A stretch of 32,389 nt of DNA from Scleroderma bovista (GCA_037178675.1 JAYMGJ010000738.1:1-32389); one strand, 5' to 3'. Positions 8,716-19,429 are shown, counted from the first letter of the stretch. Notes: generated from the letters alone by a model not told the origin. Translations and numbers: made by a program.

Positions 8716-11700
8716 ATGTCCGGAAACACTGGTGACATGAAGAAGACCACACCCGTTCTTACTGGCGCATCCAATTACTTGGAATGGAAGTCGGCCATGA
8801 AGTCGCTCTTACAGGTCATGGGAGTCTGGCGCTATGCGCATCATCAAGTAGCTGCTGTCGTTGCTGGACAGGCTGGTGCAACCGCCGAGCAACAAGCTGC
8901 TGATGAAACCAATAGGGATAAAGCCCTCGGTACGATTACGTACTACACATCCGCACTCATCAGACAGAATCTGATGAACGAGAACGAACCCCACACTGTT
9001 TGGGAAGCCCTCAACACCTCTTATGGGACTCCTGGCGCTGCCGGTGTCTTTGTTGAGTTCAAACGTCTCACGCGGATGATAATCCCAGGGAATCAGGATC
9101 CCACTCCGGCTGTACATCAAATGCAGTCCACAATTGGTTACTTGGCCTCTAATGGCCTTACTCTCCCCGACTCCGCTCAAGCAATGCTTCTTCTTGGCGC
9201 CTTACCGAATGAGTGGCAAGGCTTCGCTTCCACACTCCTGGCCACCTTATTGGTCAATCCAAATGCCGCTCAAATTGCTGCTGGCGTTCAACGCCTTACC
9301 TTTGATGCGGTTCTTCCGAAAATAATGGAAGAATGGTCCAGGAAGTCCGGCAAATCTGTAATGCCAACAATAAAGAAGGAACAGAACGCGCAGGCAGGAC
9401 CTTCTCGCCCCAGATGCAAGAAGTGTTCTGGACGTCATAGCACCACGGATCACCGTGACGACTATAAAAAGACGTTCACTCCTAATGCCGCCGCTGGACC
9501 TTCTACATTCCCGCCGAAGAATCAGGGTGGTGGAAAAGGGAAAGGAGGAGGAAAGAAGGGAAAAGGAAAACAACCTTACAAGGGTAAAGGCAAGCAGCGT
9601 CAAAACGCTGCAGAACAAACCGCACAGATCGCAGAGCTAGACTCTGACGATGATTCCGATGCTGGGTCCGTCTCTAATATTCCTGAGACAGGCTGGTCCG
9701 TGCTCACTCCATCCCAACTTGCTGCAGAGTCAGTATTACGTTCTGTGCGTAATGACCTAGCAAGGAAAAAGAGGGATGATGAGGAATATGCACGTAGACA
9801 AGCTACGAGACCACGGACTCCCGATGACGGGACCATAAAGTATCGTGATGACGGTTTTGTTTGTGACCAATATAACGATGAAAGCTTTGACTGTTATACC
9901 TTGTGCACCTCTAAGGAGAGTGACGAAAGGTGTCTTTGCTTAACATCTCCCCACTCAGGACAAAAAACCGAATCTCACTGCCCCAAGCATAAACATTTAA
10001 CAGGTCTATGGTTGATGGATTCCGGTGCAACCGATCACTCCACTCCATACATGGATGATTTCCCAACATACAAGGAACTTCCAAAGCCTATAAATGTGGG
10101 TACTGCTGGCGCTGAAATAATTCAGTTTTTAGGCATAGGTACAGTTGCCTTCAAAACTAAAGTTGGCAATGTACAGAAGCAAATCTATCTTCGACATGTC
10201 TACTATTCTCCATCAGGAGATAGACGTATTTGTTCACTTCAGTGGCTTACCACAAAACTCAAGATGAAACTATACGCTGATGCGAAGATAACTCGTGTCT
10301 TCGATTCACGAAATGAAGTCTTCTTGGAAGGGACTAGGTTAATTCCAAGGAACAATCTCCATTGGTTTTATGGGAAACCGATACATCAGACTGGAGCTCT
10401 TGGACTTCTCGTGGATTTGGACATAAAATCCATTGCAACGGTGCAATGTGCAACCGTTACAAATAAATTCAACAATTATGATCTATGGCATAGTCGTCTA
10501 GGTCATCCTAACCCTCAAACTATGCGGCATGCTACTCGCGCTACCGATGGTATTGAGAAACTAGACATACCCACGACGACACCACTCTGTCCTGATTGTC
10601 AGATTGGCAAGATGCCCTCAAGGTCTTTTCCATCTTCCGATAAACGAGCAGACAAGATACTTGAAATGGTGCACTGCGACCTGGTCGAGTTCCCCGTTTT
10701 GTCGTATAACCGACACAAGTATTGTCTCACGATCATTGATGATTACTCTGGTTATGGCACAGTTTGCCTTCTGCGGTTGAAATCGGATACCGCCACCGCA
10801 TTCTCTACCTGGGTAACCTGGGCTGAGAAACAAACTGGTCATTCACTCCTACGAGTACGTTCTGATCGAGGAGGAGAATTTATGGCAACCATATTTAAAA
10901 CCTTCCTCACCTCCAAAGGGGTAGAACAACAACTCTCCGTTTCGGATCACCCACAACAAAATGGTCGCGCAGAAAGGTTCAATCGGACCTTACTCGAGAA
11001 AGAAGAAACCATGCGTCATGCAGCATGTCTACCGAAGAATCTATGGAACTTCGCTCTGGACACTGCCGTCCATGTTTATAACAGGACACCAATGCGTCGC
11101 ATAGGCTGGAAAACACCTGTTGAACTTCTGTTCAACAAGAAACCTGATATATCCTATCTTCGAGTATTCGGATGTCTTGCTTATGTCCATATTCCAAAGG
11201 ACAAGCGAAAAGACAAACTTACTCCGAAGGCCGAAGAAATGATATTCCTAGGCTATGAACCAGGAACAAAGGGTTACCGCTTCTTGCGGAACAACAGATC
11301 TATATATGTGGAAACAACTGCCACATTCGTTGAAAACTTATTCCCAAATTGTCCCGAAGAAAAGTTGAAAAAGAAAATCGATATACCTGAACCAATTCAT
11401 CCTTCTGAAGAAGAAGCATCAGGTAACAACGATGAAAATAATCACCAACCTCCACCCGACGATCTGGAATTTCCACCCATTGACCCATATCAACCAAATG
11501 AGAGTCATACAAGAGGTGATAATTCTAAAGGAGACACCACAAAGCCACAAGGTCCAACCCAACGCCCCCCTAAACCTACAGTAGAGGAAGTCGCTGACAA
11601 CGACTCGCAAGTTCCTCAGGGAGGTCAAACTGGTTCTAATGGAAGACATCCGGAAGAAGAACTTGGTTATGTTTTCAATAGACGAACTCAATCATGGGAA

Positions 11701-13716
11701 CCTCCTCAAGAGGAAGTTCAACCACCTAGAGTAAGGCTACGACGAGAACATAGAGGCCGAGATACACCAATCCCGGATTTCATAATTCCTAACATACCCA
11801 ATCCAATTCGACGTAATCCCCCTCGAGTTCGCAATCCACCTCTGAGACCAGACAATGTCTATGGTCAGAGAAATCCAGTGGATATAGAACGAGAAATTGC
11901 AAGAGAACGAGATTGGACAAGAACGGTCTTAGGAAGAGGAGTTCCTACAATTCCTCAAACAGAACCAATGGTCGAATCAAGACCAAATCCTCCTGCACCT
12001 GCAGAACCTCAAGAGGTCCCCGTCGCTGTTCCATTACCATCAATGGATGAAGACGAGAATGAAATGGAAGACGTCATTGTTCCAAACACTGATGTTGATA
12101 CTATGATCCAACTAGGTCAACATTACATTCTCAACTACATCATGAAACAGGCAGCAAAGCCGCTCAAGGGTATTCCTTATCATTTCAAGGATATCCGTAA
12201 CTATCCATTAGATGAACAGAAGAAATGGGAACAGGCATGCAAGGAAGAAATCAAATCTATCGAAGATAGAAACGTATGGACTTTGGTGGATTGTCCGCCA
12301 GATCGAAAACCTGTCAAATGTCGCTGGGTATTCGCAAAGAAATCGGATGGAAGATTTAAAGCCCGCTTGGTTGCGAAAGGCTTTTCACAAATCTATGGTG
12401 AAGATTACGATGAAACCTTCTCACCAGTCACACGCTTTGAGACAGTACGACTGCTCTTGGCTTATGCGTGTCGAAACGACTGGGAAATTGAAAGTCTTGA
12501 TGTCAAGACTGCCTTCTTATATGGGCGACTTGATGAAGAAATCTACATGGAGCAACCCGAAGGTTTCAAAGTACCAGGTTCAAGTAACAAGGTCTATCGT
12601 CTATTGCGCGCTCTCTATGGCCTGAAGCAAGCCGCACTAGCGTGGAACAAAGAGCTACACAAATCGCTCCTAAAGCTCAACTTCAAACGTTCCAAAGCAG
12701 ATCCTGGAGTATACATCTACCAAGATAAATCAGGCATCATGCTGTTCATCGTCTACGTCGATGATGGACTTCTTATGTCGAACTCTGCCAACCTTCTCAA
12801 GAAGAAGAAAACCGCATTCCTAAACGTATGGGAAGCTCGTGACATGGGTCCAGTACAAGAATACCTTGGATTCCAAATCACTCGTAATCGCGTCAAACGC
12901 TCAATGGTTTTACACCAACATCCCTATGTTTTGAAAGTACTTAAACGCTTTCAAATGGAGAACGTCAAACACGTCCGCACACCTTTACCTGCTGGGTATC
13001 AACCATCTACAGCACCAAAGGATTACAATGCAAGTCCAACAACAAGACAACGGTATCAGTCCGTAATAGGATCACTCCTATTTGTCATGCTTGGCACGCG
13101 CCCGGACATCGCTTTTGCCGTAATCAAGATGTCACAGTTCATGGCAAATCCTACTGAAGAACACCTCTCGAAGGCACTTCACATAGTGAAGTATTTGGGT
13201 TCAACTCCAAATCTTGCACTTCATTTTACAGGAGGAGCTTCGTCGTTGGATTGCTATTCTGACTCTGACTGGGCAGGCGATAGTGAAACAAGACGTTCAA
13301 CAAGCGGTTATGCTATCTTTCTTGGCAATGACTTGGTTAGCTGGCGATCTCGCCGACAACCAACTGTGGCTCTGTCATCAACAGAAGCCGAATACATGTC
13401 AATGTGCGACTGTGCACAACAGATTCTATGGATCAAATCCCTCTTCCAAGAGTGTCATCTTTCCCTCCAACACTTCATGATGTTCGGAGATAACAAGGGC
13501 GCTATTCATATCGCGCAAAATCCAGTTATGGAAGGACGGTCAAAGCATATCGATATCAAGTATTATTTCCTCCGCGAATGCGTTGAGAAGAATACTTTTC
13601 TGCTTGACTATGTTCCCACTGATCAGCAGAAGGCTGATATGATGACGAAGAATCTGACATGGCAGAAATTCCAAGACAATCGCTCGCGACTAAACCTTCT
13701 AGAGTTCAAGTCTTAG
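8716..13716 (+). CDS. Copia gag-pol polyprotein
   Basis: This single uninterrupted frame has 1666 codons. Gag (about residues 1-300) has the TGASNYLEWKSAMKSLL opening of copia Gag and a variant zinc knuckle near 234-246 (CKKCSGRHSTTDH, so CX2CX3HX4H rather than CX2CX4HX4C), followed by a Gly/Lys-rich tract. The protease has DSGAT at 435-439. The integrase has an HHCC zinc site (LWHSRLGH ... CPDCQIG, about 590-630) and a DDE core (D of HCDLVEF, D of RSDRGGEF, E of NGRAERF). The reverse transcriptase begins near WTLVDCP and has YVDD at 1347-1350. RNase H has SDSDWAGD, SSTEAEY and the DNKGAIH block. All catalytic residues are present. I chose ATG 8716 because it gives the normal gag start; the frame opens slightly upstream without an ATG. 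No frameshift separates gag from pol. Confidence 0.96.
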   Translation: MSGNTGDMKKTTPVLTGASNYLEWKSAMKSLLQVMGVWRYAHHQVAAVVAGQAGATAEQQAADETNRDKALGTITYYTSALIRQNLMNENEPHTVWEALNTSYGTPGAAGVFVEFKRLTRMIIPGNQDPTPAVHQMQSTIGYLASNGLTLPDSAQAMLLLGALPNEWQGFASTLLATLLVNPNAAQIAAGVQRLTFDAVLPKIMEEWSRKSGKSVMPTIKKEQNAQAGPSRPRCKKCSGRHSTTDHRDDYKKTFTPNAAAGPSTFPPKNQGGGKGKGGGKKGKGKQPYKGKGKQRQNAAEQTAQIAELDSDDDSDAGSVSNIPETGWSVLTPSQLAAESVLRSVRNDLARKKRDDEEYARRQATRPRTPDDGTIKYRDDGFVCDQYNDESFDCYTLCTSKESDERCLCLTSPHSGQKTESHCPKHKHLTGLWLMDSGATDHSTPYMDDFPTYKELPKPINVGTAGAEIIQFLGIGTVAFKTKVGNVQKQIYLRHVYYSPSGDRRICSLQWLTTKLKMKLYADAKITRVFDSRNEVFLEGTRLIPRNNLHWFYGKPIHQTGALGLLVDLDIKSIATVQCATVTNKFNNYDLWHSRLGHPNPQTMRHATRATDGIEKLDIPTTTPLCPDCQIGKMPSRSFPSSDKRADKILEMVHCDLVEFPVLSYNRHKYCLTIIDDYSGYGTVCLLRLKSDTATAFSTWVTWAEKQTGHSLLRVRSDRGGEFMATIFKTFLTSKGVEQQLSVSDHPQQNGRAERFNRTLLEKEETMRHAACLPKNLWNFALDTAVHVYNRTPMRRIGWKTPVELLFNKKPDISYLRVFGCLAYVHIPKDKRKDKLTPKAEEMIFLGYEPGTKGYRFLRNNRSIYVETTATFVENLFPNCPEEKLKKKIDIPEPIHPSEEEASGNNDENNHQPPPDDLEFPPIDPYQPNESHTRGDNSKGDTTKPQGPTQRPPKPTVEEVADNDSQVPQGGQTGSNGRHPEEELGYVFNRRTQSWEPPQEEVQPPRVRLRREHRGRDTPIPDFIIPNIPNPIRRNPPRVRNPPLRPDNVYGQRNPVDIEREIARERDWTRTVLGRGVPTIPQTEPMVESRPNPPAPAEPQEVPVAVPLPSMDEDENEMEDVIVPNTDVDTMIQLGQHYILNYIMKQAAKPLKGIPYHFKDIRNYPLDEQKKWEQACKEEIKSIEDRNVWTLVDCPPDRKPVKCRWVFAKKSDGRFKARLVAKGFSQIYGEDYDETFSPVTRFETVRLLLAYACRNDWEIESLDVKTAFLYGRLDEEIYMEQPEGFKVPGSSNKVYRLLRALYGLKQAALAWNKELHKSLLKLNFKRSKADPGVYIYQDKSGIMLFIVYVDDGLLMSNSANLLKKKKTAFLNVWEARDMGPVQEYLGFQITRNRVKRSMVLHQHPYVLKVLKRFQMENVKHVRTPLPAGYQPSTAPKDYNASPTTRQRYQSVIGSLLFVMLGTRPDIAFAVIKMSQFMANPTEEHLSKALHIVKYLGSTPNLALHFTGGASSLDCYSDSDWAGDSETRRSTSGYAIFLGNDLVSWRSRRQPTVALSSTEAEYMSMCDCAQQILWIKSLFQECHLSLQHFMMFGDNKGAIHIAQNPVMEGRSKHIDIKYYFLRECVEKNTFLLDYVPTDQQKADMMTKNLTWQKFQDNRSRLNLLEFKS

Positions 13717-13726
13717 CGAGGAGGAG
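13717..13726 (+). other. Polypurine tract
   Basis: CGAGGAGGAG lies between the gag-pol stop codon and the 3' LTR, the position where plus-strand DNA synthesis is primed in LTR retrotransposons. It directly abuts the TG of the LTR. Confidence 0.75.
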
Positions 13727-14182
13727 TGTCGACAAGAAAGTATGATTATATCTTATCTAATCTAACCTTGGAGATTTCCAGAGATCACAGTTACATGTGA
13801 TTCGGAGTAGTGTCAACCGGAATACCGGTAGATCACATGACCGGCTCCACAAGATAGCCGGAACTATCACATGCAAGGCACGTGTATAACACATGCTGAT
13901 GCACGTTACAGGCATGTTTCCAGATAACTACGTTTATGGAAACTGCACCTACTACATATGGGAATATGGTGAAATAGGCGAGAATAATACTTATCTACGC
14001 ACAGACCATGTACAACAGGTATATATACCCTGTAAGATTCCCTGTAGTTCTTTAGTTCAATACAGTTCAACTGTTCTCTCATTACTCGCTACTTCAAACA
14101 ACTCAACTTCAAGAATCAGCTACTTGCTACTAAAGGTACGCTTGCGCTACCCCGTTGCTGTTGCCCCAGTTTTGTTGCTACA
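13727..14182 (+). repeat. 3' LTR of the copia element
   Basis: A 456-base repeat, the same length as the 5' LTR and with two substitutions seen by eye. It ends TGCTACA and is followed at once by GGTAA. Confidence 0.95.
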
Positions 14183-14187
14183 GGTAA
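14183..14187. repeat. Right target-site duplication of the copia element (GGTAA)
   Basis: The five bases after the 3' LTR equal those before the 5' LTR (5890-5894). Confidence 0.93.
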
Positions 14188-14634
14188 TGCTTTATCTATT
14201 TCTCACCGATTTCCTGATGGGCCGATTCGGGAATAACGAGCGGGCGAAGACATCAATATATCGGTTGGCAGAAGAGGTATCTCGACGGCTGAAGCGCTGA
14301 ACCACATATATCTACGCACGGCTCTTGCGCCTCCTTCTAGAGGAACGACTATCGACCCGCGACAATGAAGGTATCGGAGATCATCGATCTTACTTTACGA
14401 TGTGACTCACCTCCATTTTCATAGATCCAAATCCAGATTTACTCCACCGTTTTCGAGGAATGGACTGAAAACCGATGTTTGCATACAACACGCATGGTGA
14501 TTGGTATTCCTCTGCCTCTATCGATTTCCAGAAAGCGGTATAAGAAGATGTATATCACAAATCTCAACCTATGCTACTGGGATGTCAGCAATCTGGACCT
14601 AATGAAGCAGGAATATCTTAAAAGGTACATACCT
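14188..14634. other. Intergenic sequence between the copia element and the first monooxygenase
   Basis: No gene is assigned. The plus strand has a protein-like run just after the insertion (DFLMGRFGNNERAKTSIYRLAEEVSRRLKR, 14209-14300) and a later intron-like CATAG followed by a short open stretch. Sequence left of the element does not clearly continue either, so there is no good case that a gene was disrupted. Confidence 0.3.
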
Positions 14635-16107
14635 CTATCTGCGACCCAAGCCACTCAGGCCCCACACCACCGCCGTCTGCACAAACCACAAACTTCCCAT
14701 CACAGCTAAGAAGAGATTCCGCAGCGTGATCTTACTGATAGGAAGCCACCAGGCCACATTCTCATTTTTAATCCCAGCAATGGCAAGCATGCGCTTCGTG
14801 AATGCGATAACCTCGAGTGCGCGCGATCGCCGTTCTGCCACAAACGAGACAAGAATGGTATCCGCGTCGGAGAGCAGTCCAGTCTCGGCGGCTGCCATAT
14901 GCTTCGTGAGGGCTTCGCCGAGAAAGATGGCGTCCCGCAGACCAAGGTTCATGCCCTGTCCACCGGCGGGTGAATGGATGTGAGCAGCGTCGCCGACAAG
15001 GAGGATGGCAGCTCCTTGGGTATCCGTCGAGTCGTCAGTTGGAAGGCGGGTAAAAAAGGTGTCGGCGACGGCGGAGTGGGTCCGGAAACGAGAGTACCAG
15101 ATGATATCTTTTATGTGAACTGATTTACCACTGGGATTGACAGAGGGATCGGACGAGAGCTCGGTGGGACCGTATTTGTCGAGAAGAGTCTGCATATACT
15201 CCTTTGAAGGTGAACGTGGAATATCTCCACCGACACCGACGCTTATTCTAAAGATCCTTCCTTTTACGGTTTGCCCTGTCGTGGTGGCGAGGTACTCATT
15301 GAATGTGAACGGAAGAGAAGCGCAAACGAAGAAATTCTCTGGACACATTATTCCTCTGGTCACAAATTCATCCACGGTTTCATCGTCAAAGGTGACATCG
15401 GCTTGTGCGAGCTGCGCCAATGCAGCACTACTGTTCCCACTCGTAGGGTCCATGAAGTTGATACCGGCAATGGTACGAATCTAAACAATGTACCATGAAC
15501 AAACAGGCGATCGTGCGGAGACAGCACCGACATACTGTTGAACGGGCTCCATCTGCGGCTATGATATATTTGGCTGTAATGACTTGGCCGTCTTCAAAAG
15601 TAACATCTGCAAGCTTGGCATCATTTGAGTTCGGCTTCATACCGACGACTCTGTGAGGGCGATGTACGGTGACTCCAAGACTGGCAAGCTTCTCTCCGAG
15701 GACTTGCTCTGTGAGAACCTGAGGTATAATAAGACCGTAGGGATGCTTCGTGTACGGCTTTAAGCGTGCAAATGGAAGCTGAGCGATCATGGCGGTCCGA
15801 GTGGCTTGGGTGATACATGTCAACTTGGAACCTTTGGAGACAAGTTCGTCGCCACACCCCATCGTGTCCAGCGCCTGTGTGAATTCGCCTACTTCAGGGA
15901 AAGCAAACGCCGGGCGATCCACGATAGAATACTCACCTCCATTGTGGCAGCATGTACAAGAATGGCACGGGAGGTTTTCTCCCCTTGAGTTACAGCGTCG
16001 ACGATGACGAAGTCCCGAAACCCATGATGAATGAGGGACAAGGCAGCGGCCAGACCTGATGGACCAGCTCCAACGATCAGCGTGCAAGTGCTCGAGGGGA
16101 GGGACAT
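14635..16107 (-). CDS. FAD-dependent monooxygenase (phenol hydroxylase-like), copy 1
   Basis: Three exons on the minus strand (16107-15937, 15874-15536, 15480-14635) give 451 residues. Introns are 62 and 55 bases with GTGAGT/CACAG and GTATGT/TTTAG ends. The protein has the N-terminal dinucleotide fold GAGPSG (residues 13-18), the DG motif AADGARST at the end of exon 2 and the GD motif LLVGDAAHIHSPAGGQGMNLGLRDA in exon 3. These three motifs define the FAD_binding_3 aromatic hydroxylase group, which uses NAD(P)H and oxygen to hydroxylate substrates. The C-terminal thioredoxin-like domain of true phenol hydroxylases is missing; instead the end is hydrophobic (LRNLFLAVMGSLWFVQTAVVW), a possible membrane anchor. 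Substrate is unknown. Start: ATG 16107 directly precedes the FAD fold; an intron-like GTATGA...CTACAG sits just upstream and probably lies in the 5' untranslated region. Copy 2 has identical exon lengths. Confidence 0.88.
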
Positions 16108-16704
16108 GTGTGGGATCCTGAGTTTGCTGTAGCAAAAGAACGTTGGGCTGTATAGTATCCCATCGTGTCATACCTGTACTTGACCAGAATAGATCCAAAT
16201 TATCTGAGGCTGCGGAACACCCCATCGAGACGCGGTGTGTGCACAGGCATAACGTTTATTGCGCGTCAGGAAAGGAGGTATGCAGCAACCTTACTTCCGT
16301 AGCTGAGACAACTACACAGGATTTCCACTCAGGCTTGTTGTTAGCTGGCATCATTCGATGGGTCTAGCTGAGCACTGTACCATTGTCGTAAGCTAGCTAC
16401 TTATGGCTCTGACTCCCATCTCCTAGTGGCGGGCTATCAGTTGATGTGACCTCGTTATCCTAGCAACTCCACCTTCATGTAAAGTCACTCTAAACTTAGG
16501 TCCAAAGCAATGCCCAGGTGTGGAACACCACGGAAAATGACTCAGATTATAGGCGCTGATTCTGAGCAGTACTAGTGAAGACATGATCTGTGGGCATTAC
16601 CAGGTAGCCACCGCGAGATGAAATGTTAAGATACAAGAAAGGAAGTGCCAGCGATACAAAGGTTGTCCGTGTACAAATGAGTTGTAGTCAAAGATGCTGA
16701 GAAA
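16108..16704. other. Intergenic region between monooxygenase copy 1 and cyclin A
   Basis: The left part is the upstream region of the monooxygenase. It holds an apparent 5' UTR intron ending in CTACAG just before the start codon, and a further ATG near 16250 followed by a short stopped frame. The rest (about 16270-16704) shows no gene or element that I recognise. Confidence 0.4.
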
Positions 16705-17518
16705 TTAGTGCACTGAAATCGGTCCCCCGGCAAGATGCGACTGATGCAAAAGCTTTCGCCACCAGGTGAGACGACGCAACTTGGTTTTTGGGACACCTGC
16801 CTCCTTGTGTGGCGGACTAAACTTGGTTACTCCTGCACGGGAGTGGTCGTGAATGTGGCAATACGCTCGGTGGCACAGCTTCTCGTTCTTCGCGATCTCG
16901 ATAAACGTCTTGTGGAGAGATAGGATAGCGTCCTCCTCGATGGTCAGTGCCCCAAAGCCGAAGTCGAATAGGAAACGCATTTCGATGGATTCGATCTCTG
17001 CCGCGTCAAACAGAAGGTTGTATCCCTCGAGCTGTCTCTTTGCAAACGCGTCGTTGCCGATGAACTACAACAAGAAAAGAGCTGATCAGACCGAGTGTAT
17101 CAGAAGATCGGGAGTGATGCATACCTGATTGGCCAATATCAGTGCGCCGAGGAATACTCGCTCATATGTAGCTGTGCCATAGTCTAGTGTGTGACGGAGC
17201 TTCATCTCATCCACGTAAGCCAAGGCAATGAGGACAGTGCCCATGGGCACATGTGATAGGCGGAGTACTCGCGAGATGAATTCCCTGAGTAAACTGGATT
17301 CCCTGAGGTGCGAAGGGCGATAGAGCGATGGGGAATTCCCTTTGGAGAACTCGACTGCGTCGATGATGCAGTCAACGATATGGTCTAAACAGCGGTGAGA
17401 AGTGGAGTAGAAGTGAATCATAACTGAGCGTACCGATGAGGGACCCATACATCACTACACGGAGCTCACTGAGGCGAGTGAGGGAAGAGAGAATAGCACT
17501 GCGGTTCTCGTAGAACAT
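16705..17518 (-). CDS. PHO80/PCL-like cyclin, copy A
   Basis: Three exons (17518-17434, 17384-17125, 17064-16705) encode 234 residues; introns are 49 and 60 bases (GTACGC/TTTAG, GTATGC/GTAG). The middle matches a cyclin box of the PHO80/Pcl type: EFISRVLRLSHVPMGTVLIALAYVDEM, YERVFLGALILANQFIGND, then a leucine/phenylalanine-rich helix ending ESIEMRFLFDFGF. Such cyclins bind a Pho85-type cyclin-dependent kinase. The C-terminal third carries paired Cys/His residues (CHRAYCHIHDH) and a WWRKL motif also found in copy B; I do not know its role. The start is set by MFYENRS, shared exactly with copy B. The gene is head-to-head with copy B, 608 bases apart. Which kinase it partners cannot be told. 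Confidence 0.8.
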
Positions 17519-18126
17519 GGTGGTCGAGCGTCAAGAGGGGATGGAAATCGAGGGAACCCTGGGCGGGGAATTTATACGATTGAAAGAGGGGGAACGGACC
17601 ACGGGACCTCGGAGAGAGAGAGATGACTCGGTGCATTGAATTTCATCACCGAGGGAGCTCCGGAGTTTTGAAATTATGGTGAGGAGGACTTCCCTCTCGT
17701 CAACTTCTCCGAGCCAGGCAGTCATTCCCCCTCCTCGAATCTTGTTGGGTGTCTGCTCGTGTGCCACTTCGGATGCTGCGTCGACCATGGCCGCGGGATG
17801 CTTTCGTTTTCAAATGATTGGAGTTGATATGATTAGTCATCAGCGCCACAGTACAGCCACTCCTCGCTCTCCTCGACGCTGAATCCAAATCCACACCCAT
17901 TCTACACTCGAGATGGCCGAGTCTCGACTCTATTCGAATTCGGGATCCCAGCAGAGTCGATGGGTCCTGGTCAAAGCAAGGATGTTTAGGGGGCGATGAC
18001 CGCATTTGTAATTGTCACTCGAGTGTAGCTCCATGATCGACGACATGGAATTCGAGTCACATCGAGGCTCCGGTGCCTCTATAAATTCCTCGTCCCACCA
18101 ACGCCCTCTCTTGACACTCGCCCACC
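17519..18126. promoter_or_regulatory. Shared divergent promoter region of the two cyclin genes
   Basis: This 608-base spacer separates the start codons of the head-to-head cyclin genes. TATAAATTCC occurs on the plus strand at 18080-18089, 37 bases before the ATG of copy B, and on the minus strand at 17567-17576, 48 bases before the ATG of copy A. Both are followed by similar CTCTTGAC...CACC leaders. The two promoters are thus duplicated along with the genes. No further regulatory site is identified. Confidence 0.65.
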
Positions 18127-18934
18127 ATGTTCTACGAGAATCGCAGCTCTGTCATCCGCACCCTCGCTCGCCTCCAGAAGATCAACGTAGCAATGCACCC
18201 ATCCCTCATTGGTATGCTCACTCGTCTGCCATATGTAGCCTGCTGACCGTCGTTCAGATCGCGTTGTTGACTGCATCGTCGATGCGGTCCAATTCTCCAA
18301 GGGATGCTCGCCGTCCATCCATCGTCCCTCTCGGCTCATGGAATACAGCCTATTTAAGGGCTTCGTGTCCCGAGTCCTACGCTTGTCGCATATCCCCATG
18401 GACATCATCCTGGTCGCACTCGCACATGTAGACCAAATGAAGCTTTCCCGCATATTGGAATATGGGCCAGGTACCCACGAGCGCGTATTTATAGGGGCAT
18501 TGATATTGGCCACAAAGGTATGCATGCCTTTACTCGTCTCTCCGAGGCGAAACGCACTGACCGACCATTTGTAGTTTATAAGTAACGACTCCTTTGCAAC
18601 CAGGCAGTTTGAGTCTGCCCGAATGCTTTTTGACGAGGACGAAGTGTATGCGATCGAAACGTGTTTTCTACTCGATTTTGGCGTAGGGGATGTGACAATC
18701 ACCAAGGAGGATATCATCGCCCATCATCACGTCTTCCTCGAAGACTCGCTCTCGCCCCCCACACAGTGCTACCGAGCTCGCTGCCAGGAGCACGACCACT
18801 CTCTGTCGCTAGTGTCCAAGTTCTGCCCGTCACACAAGGAGTCACATATTCCAGCTACCAAATTCCCTCGTCGAACTTGGTGGCGCAAGCTGTGGGATGA
18901 ATCGTGCCTTGCTGGAATGGGCTTGGTACGGTGA
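18127..18934 (+). CDS. PHO80/PCL-like cyclin, copy B
   Basis: Three exons (18127-18211, 18258-18517, 18575-18934) encode 234 residues. Exon lengths (85, 260, 360) and splice phases equal those of copy A. The cyclin box reads GFVSRVLRLSHIPMDIILVALAHVDQM, then HERVFIGALILATKFISNDSFATRQFE and AIETCFLLDFGVG. The C-terminal part keeps CYRARCQEHDH and the TWWRKLW motif. The expected role is as the regulatory subunit of a Pho85-like kinase; this is family inference. The protein is clearly diverged from copy A but has no stops, suggesting both are under selection. Introns are 46 and 57 bases (GTATGC/TTCAG, GTATGC/TGTAG). Confidence 0.8.
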
Positions 18935-19107
18935 ATTGAATTTGTAGACTGATTTTCCCAGTACATGGACAGTTGTATCGCTATATTCCTTCTGCATATC
19001 TCTGGAATCATTTTGTATCATACCATACTAGGTCCTTCATGTATAGCTTTGTTATCAACAAGCGGACGAAGGGTAAATCGTTCATAAACTACAAACTCGC
19101 TACAACC

Positions 19108-19420
19108 AATGGTGTTCAACGCCTTTGTGAAGCCTATGTTAGGGAAAACGAACGGGTAATTCACCATGGAGTACTCACCTACATTGCACTAGCAGCATGT
19201 ATAAGAACGGCACGGGAACTGTTCTCTCCTTAAGTCACGGCATCCACGAAACCCATGGTGGATGAGGGACAGAGCAGCAGTCAGACCAGTCAGACCGGCT
19301 CCAACGATTAACGTGCAAGTGCTCGGGGGGGAGGGACATGTATGGGATCCTGAGAAAAAGAATGTCGGAGTGGTCAGCATCAAACGCCAGGCCATATACC
19401 CTACGCTGAGTTTGTAGTCG
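19108..19420 (-). pseudogene. Truncated third copy of the FAD monooxygenase (exon 1 and flanks)
   Basis: The minus strand repeats the 5' part of the monooxygenase genes: the leader with a TTCTTTTTCTCAG just before ATCC, the start region, the FAD fold as VGAGLTGLTAALSLIHHGFR, the end of exon 1 (SYTCC in the shifted frame) and intron 1. About a dozen bases encoding the DFVIVD segment are deleted after HGFR, the frame shifts, and a TAA falls where the intact copies read TQGE. Exons 2 and 3 are missing. The second G of the GxGxxG motif is kept but surrounding residues changed. It is clearly non-functional. Confidence 0.8.
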
Positions 19421-19429
19421 CTCGTTATC

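Larger units (their letters stand above)
5895..14182 (+). mobile_element. Complete Ty1/copia LTR retrotransposon with extra pre-gag ORFs
   Basis: The element is 8288 bases long. It runs LTR, tRNA-Met primer site, three overlapping unrecognised ORFs (6421-8699), a single gag-pol ORF (8716-13716), a purine tract and LTR, flanked by GGTAA duplications. The domain order protease, integrase, reverse transcriptase, RNase H defines Ty1/copia. The near-identical LTRs and uninterrupted gag-pol indicate a recent and possibly still mobile copy. Copia elements are usually about 5-6 kb; the excess here is the 2.3 kb pre-gag block. Confidence 0.96.
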
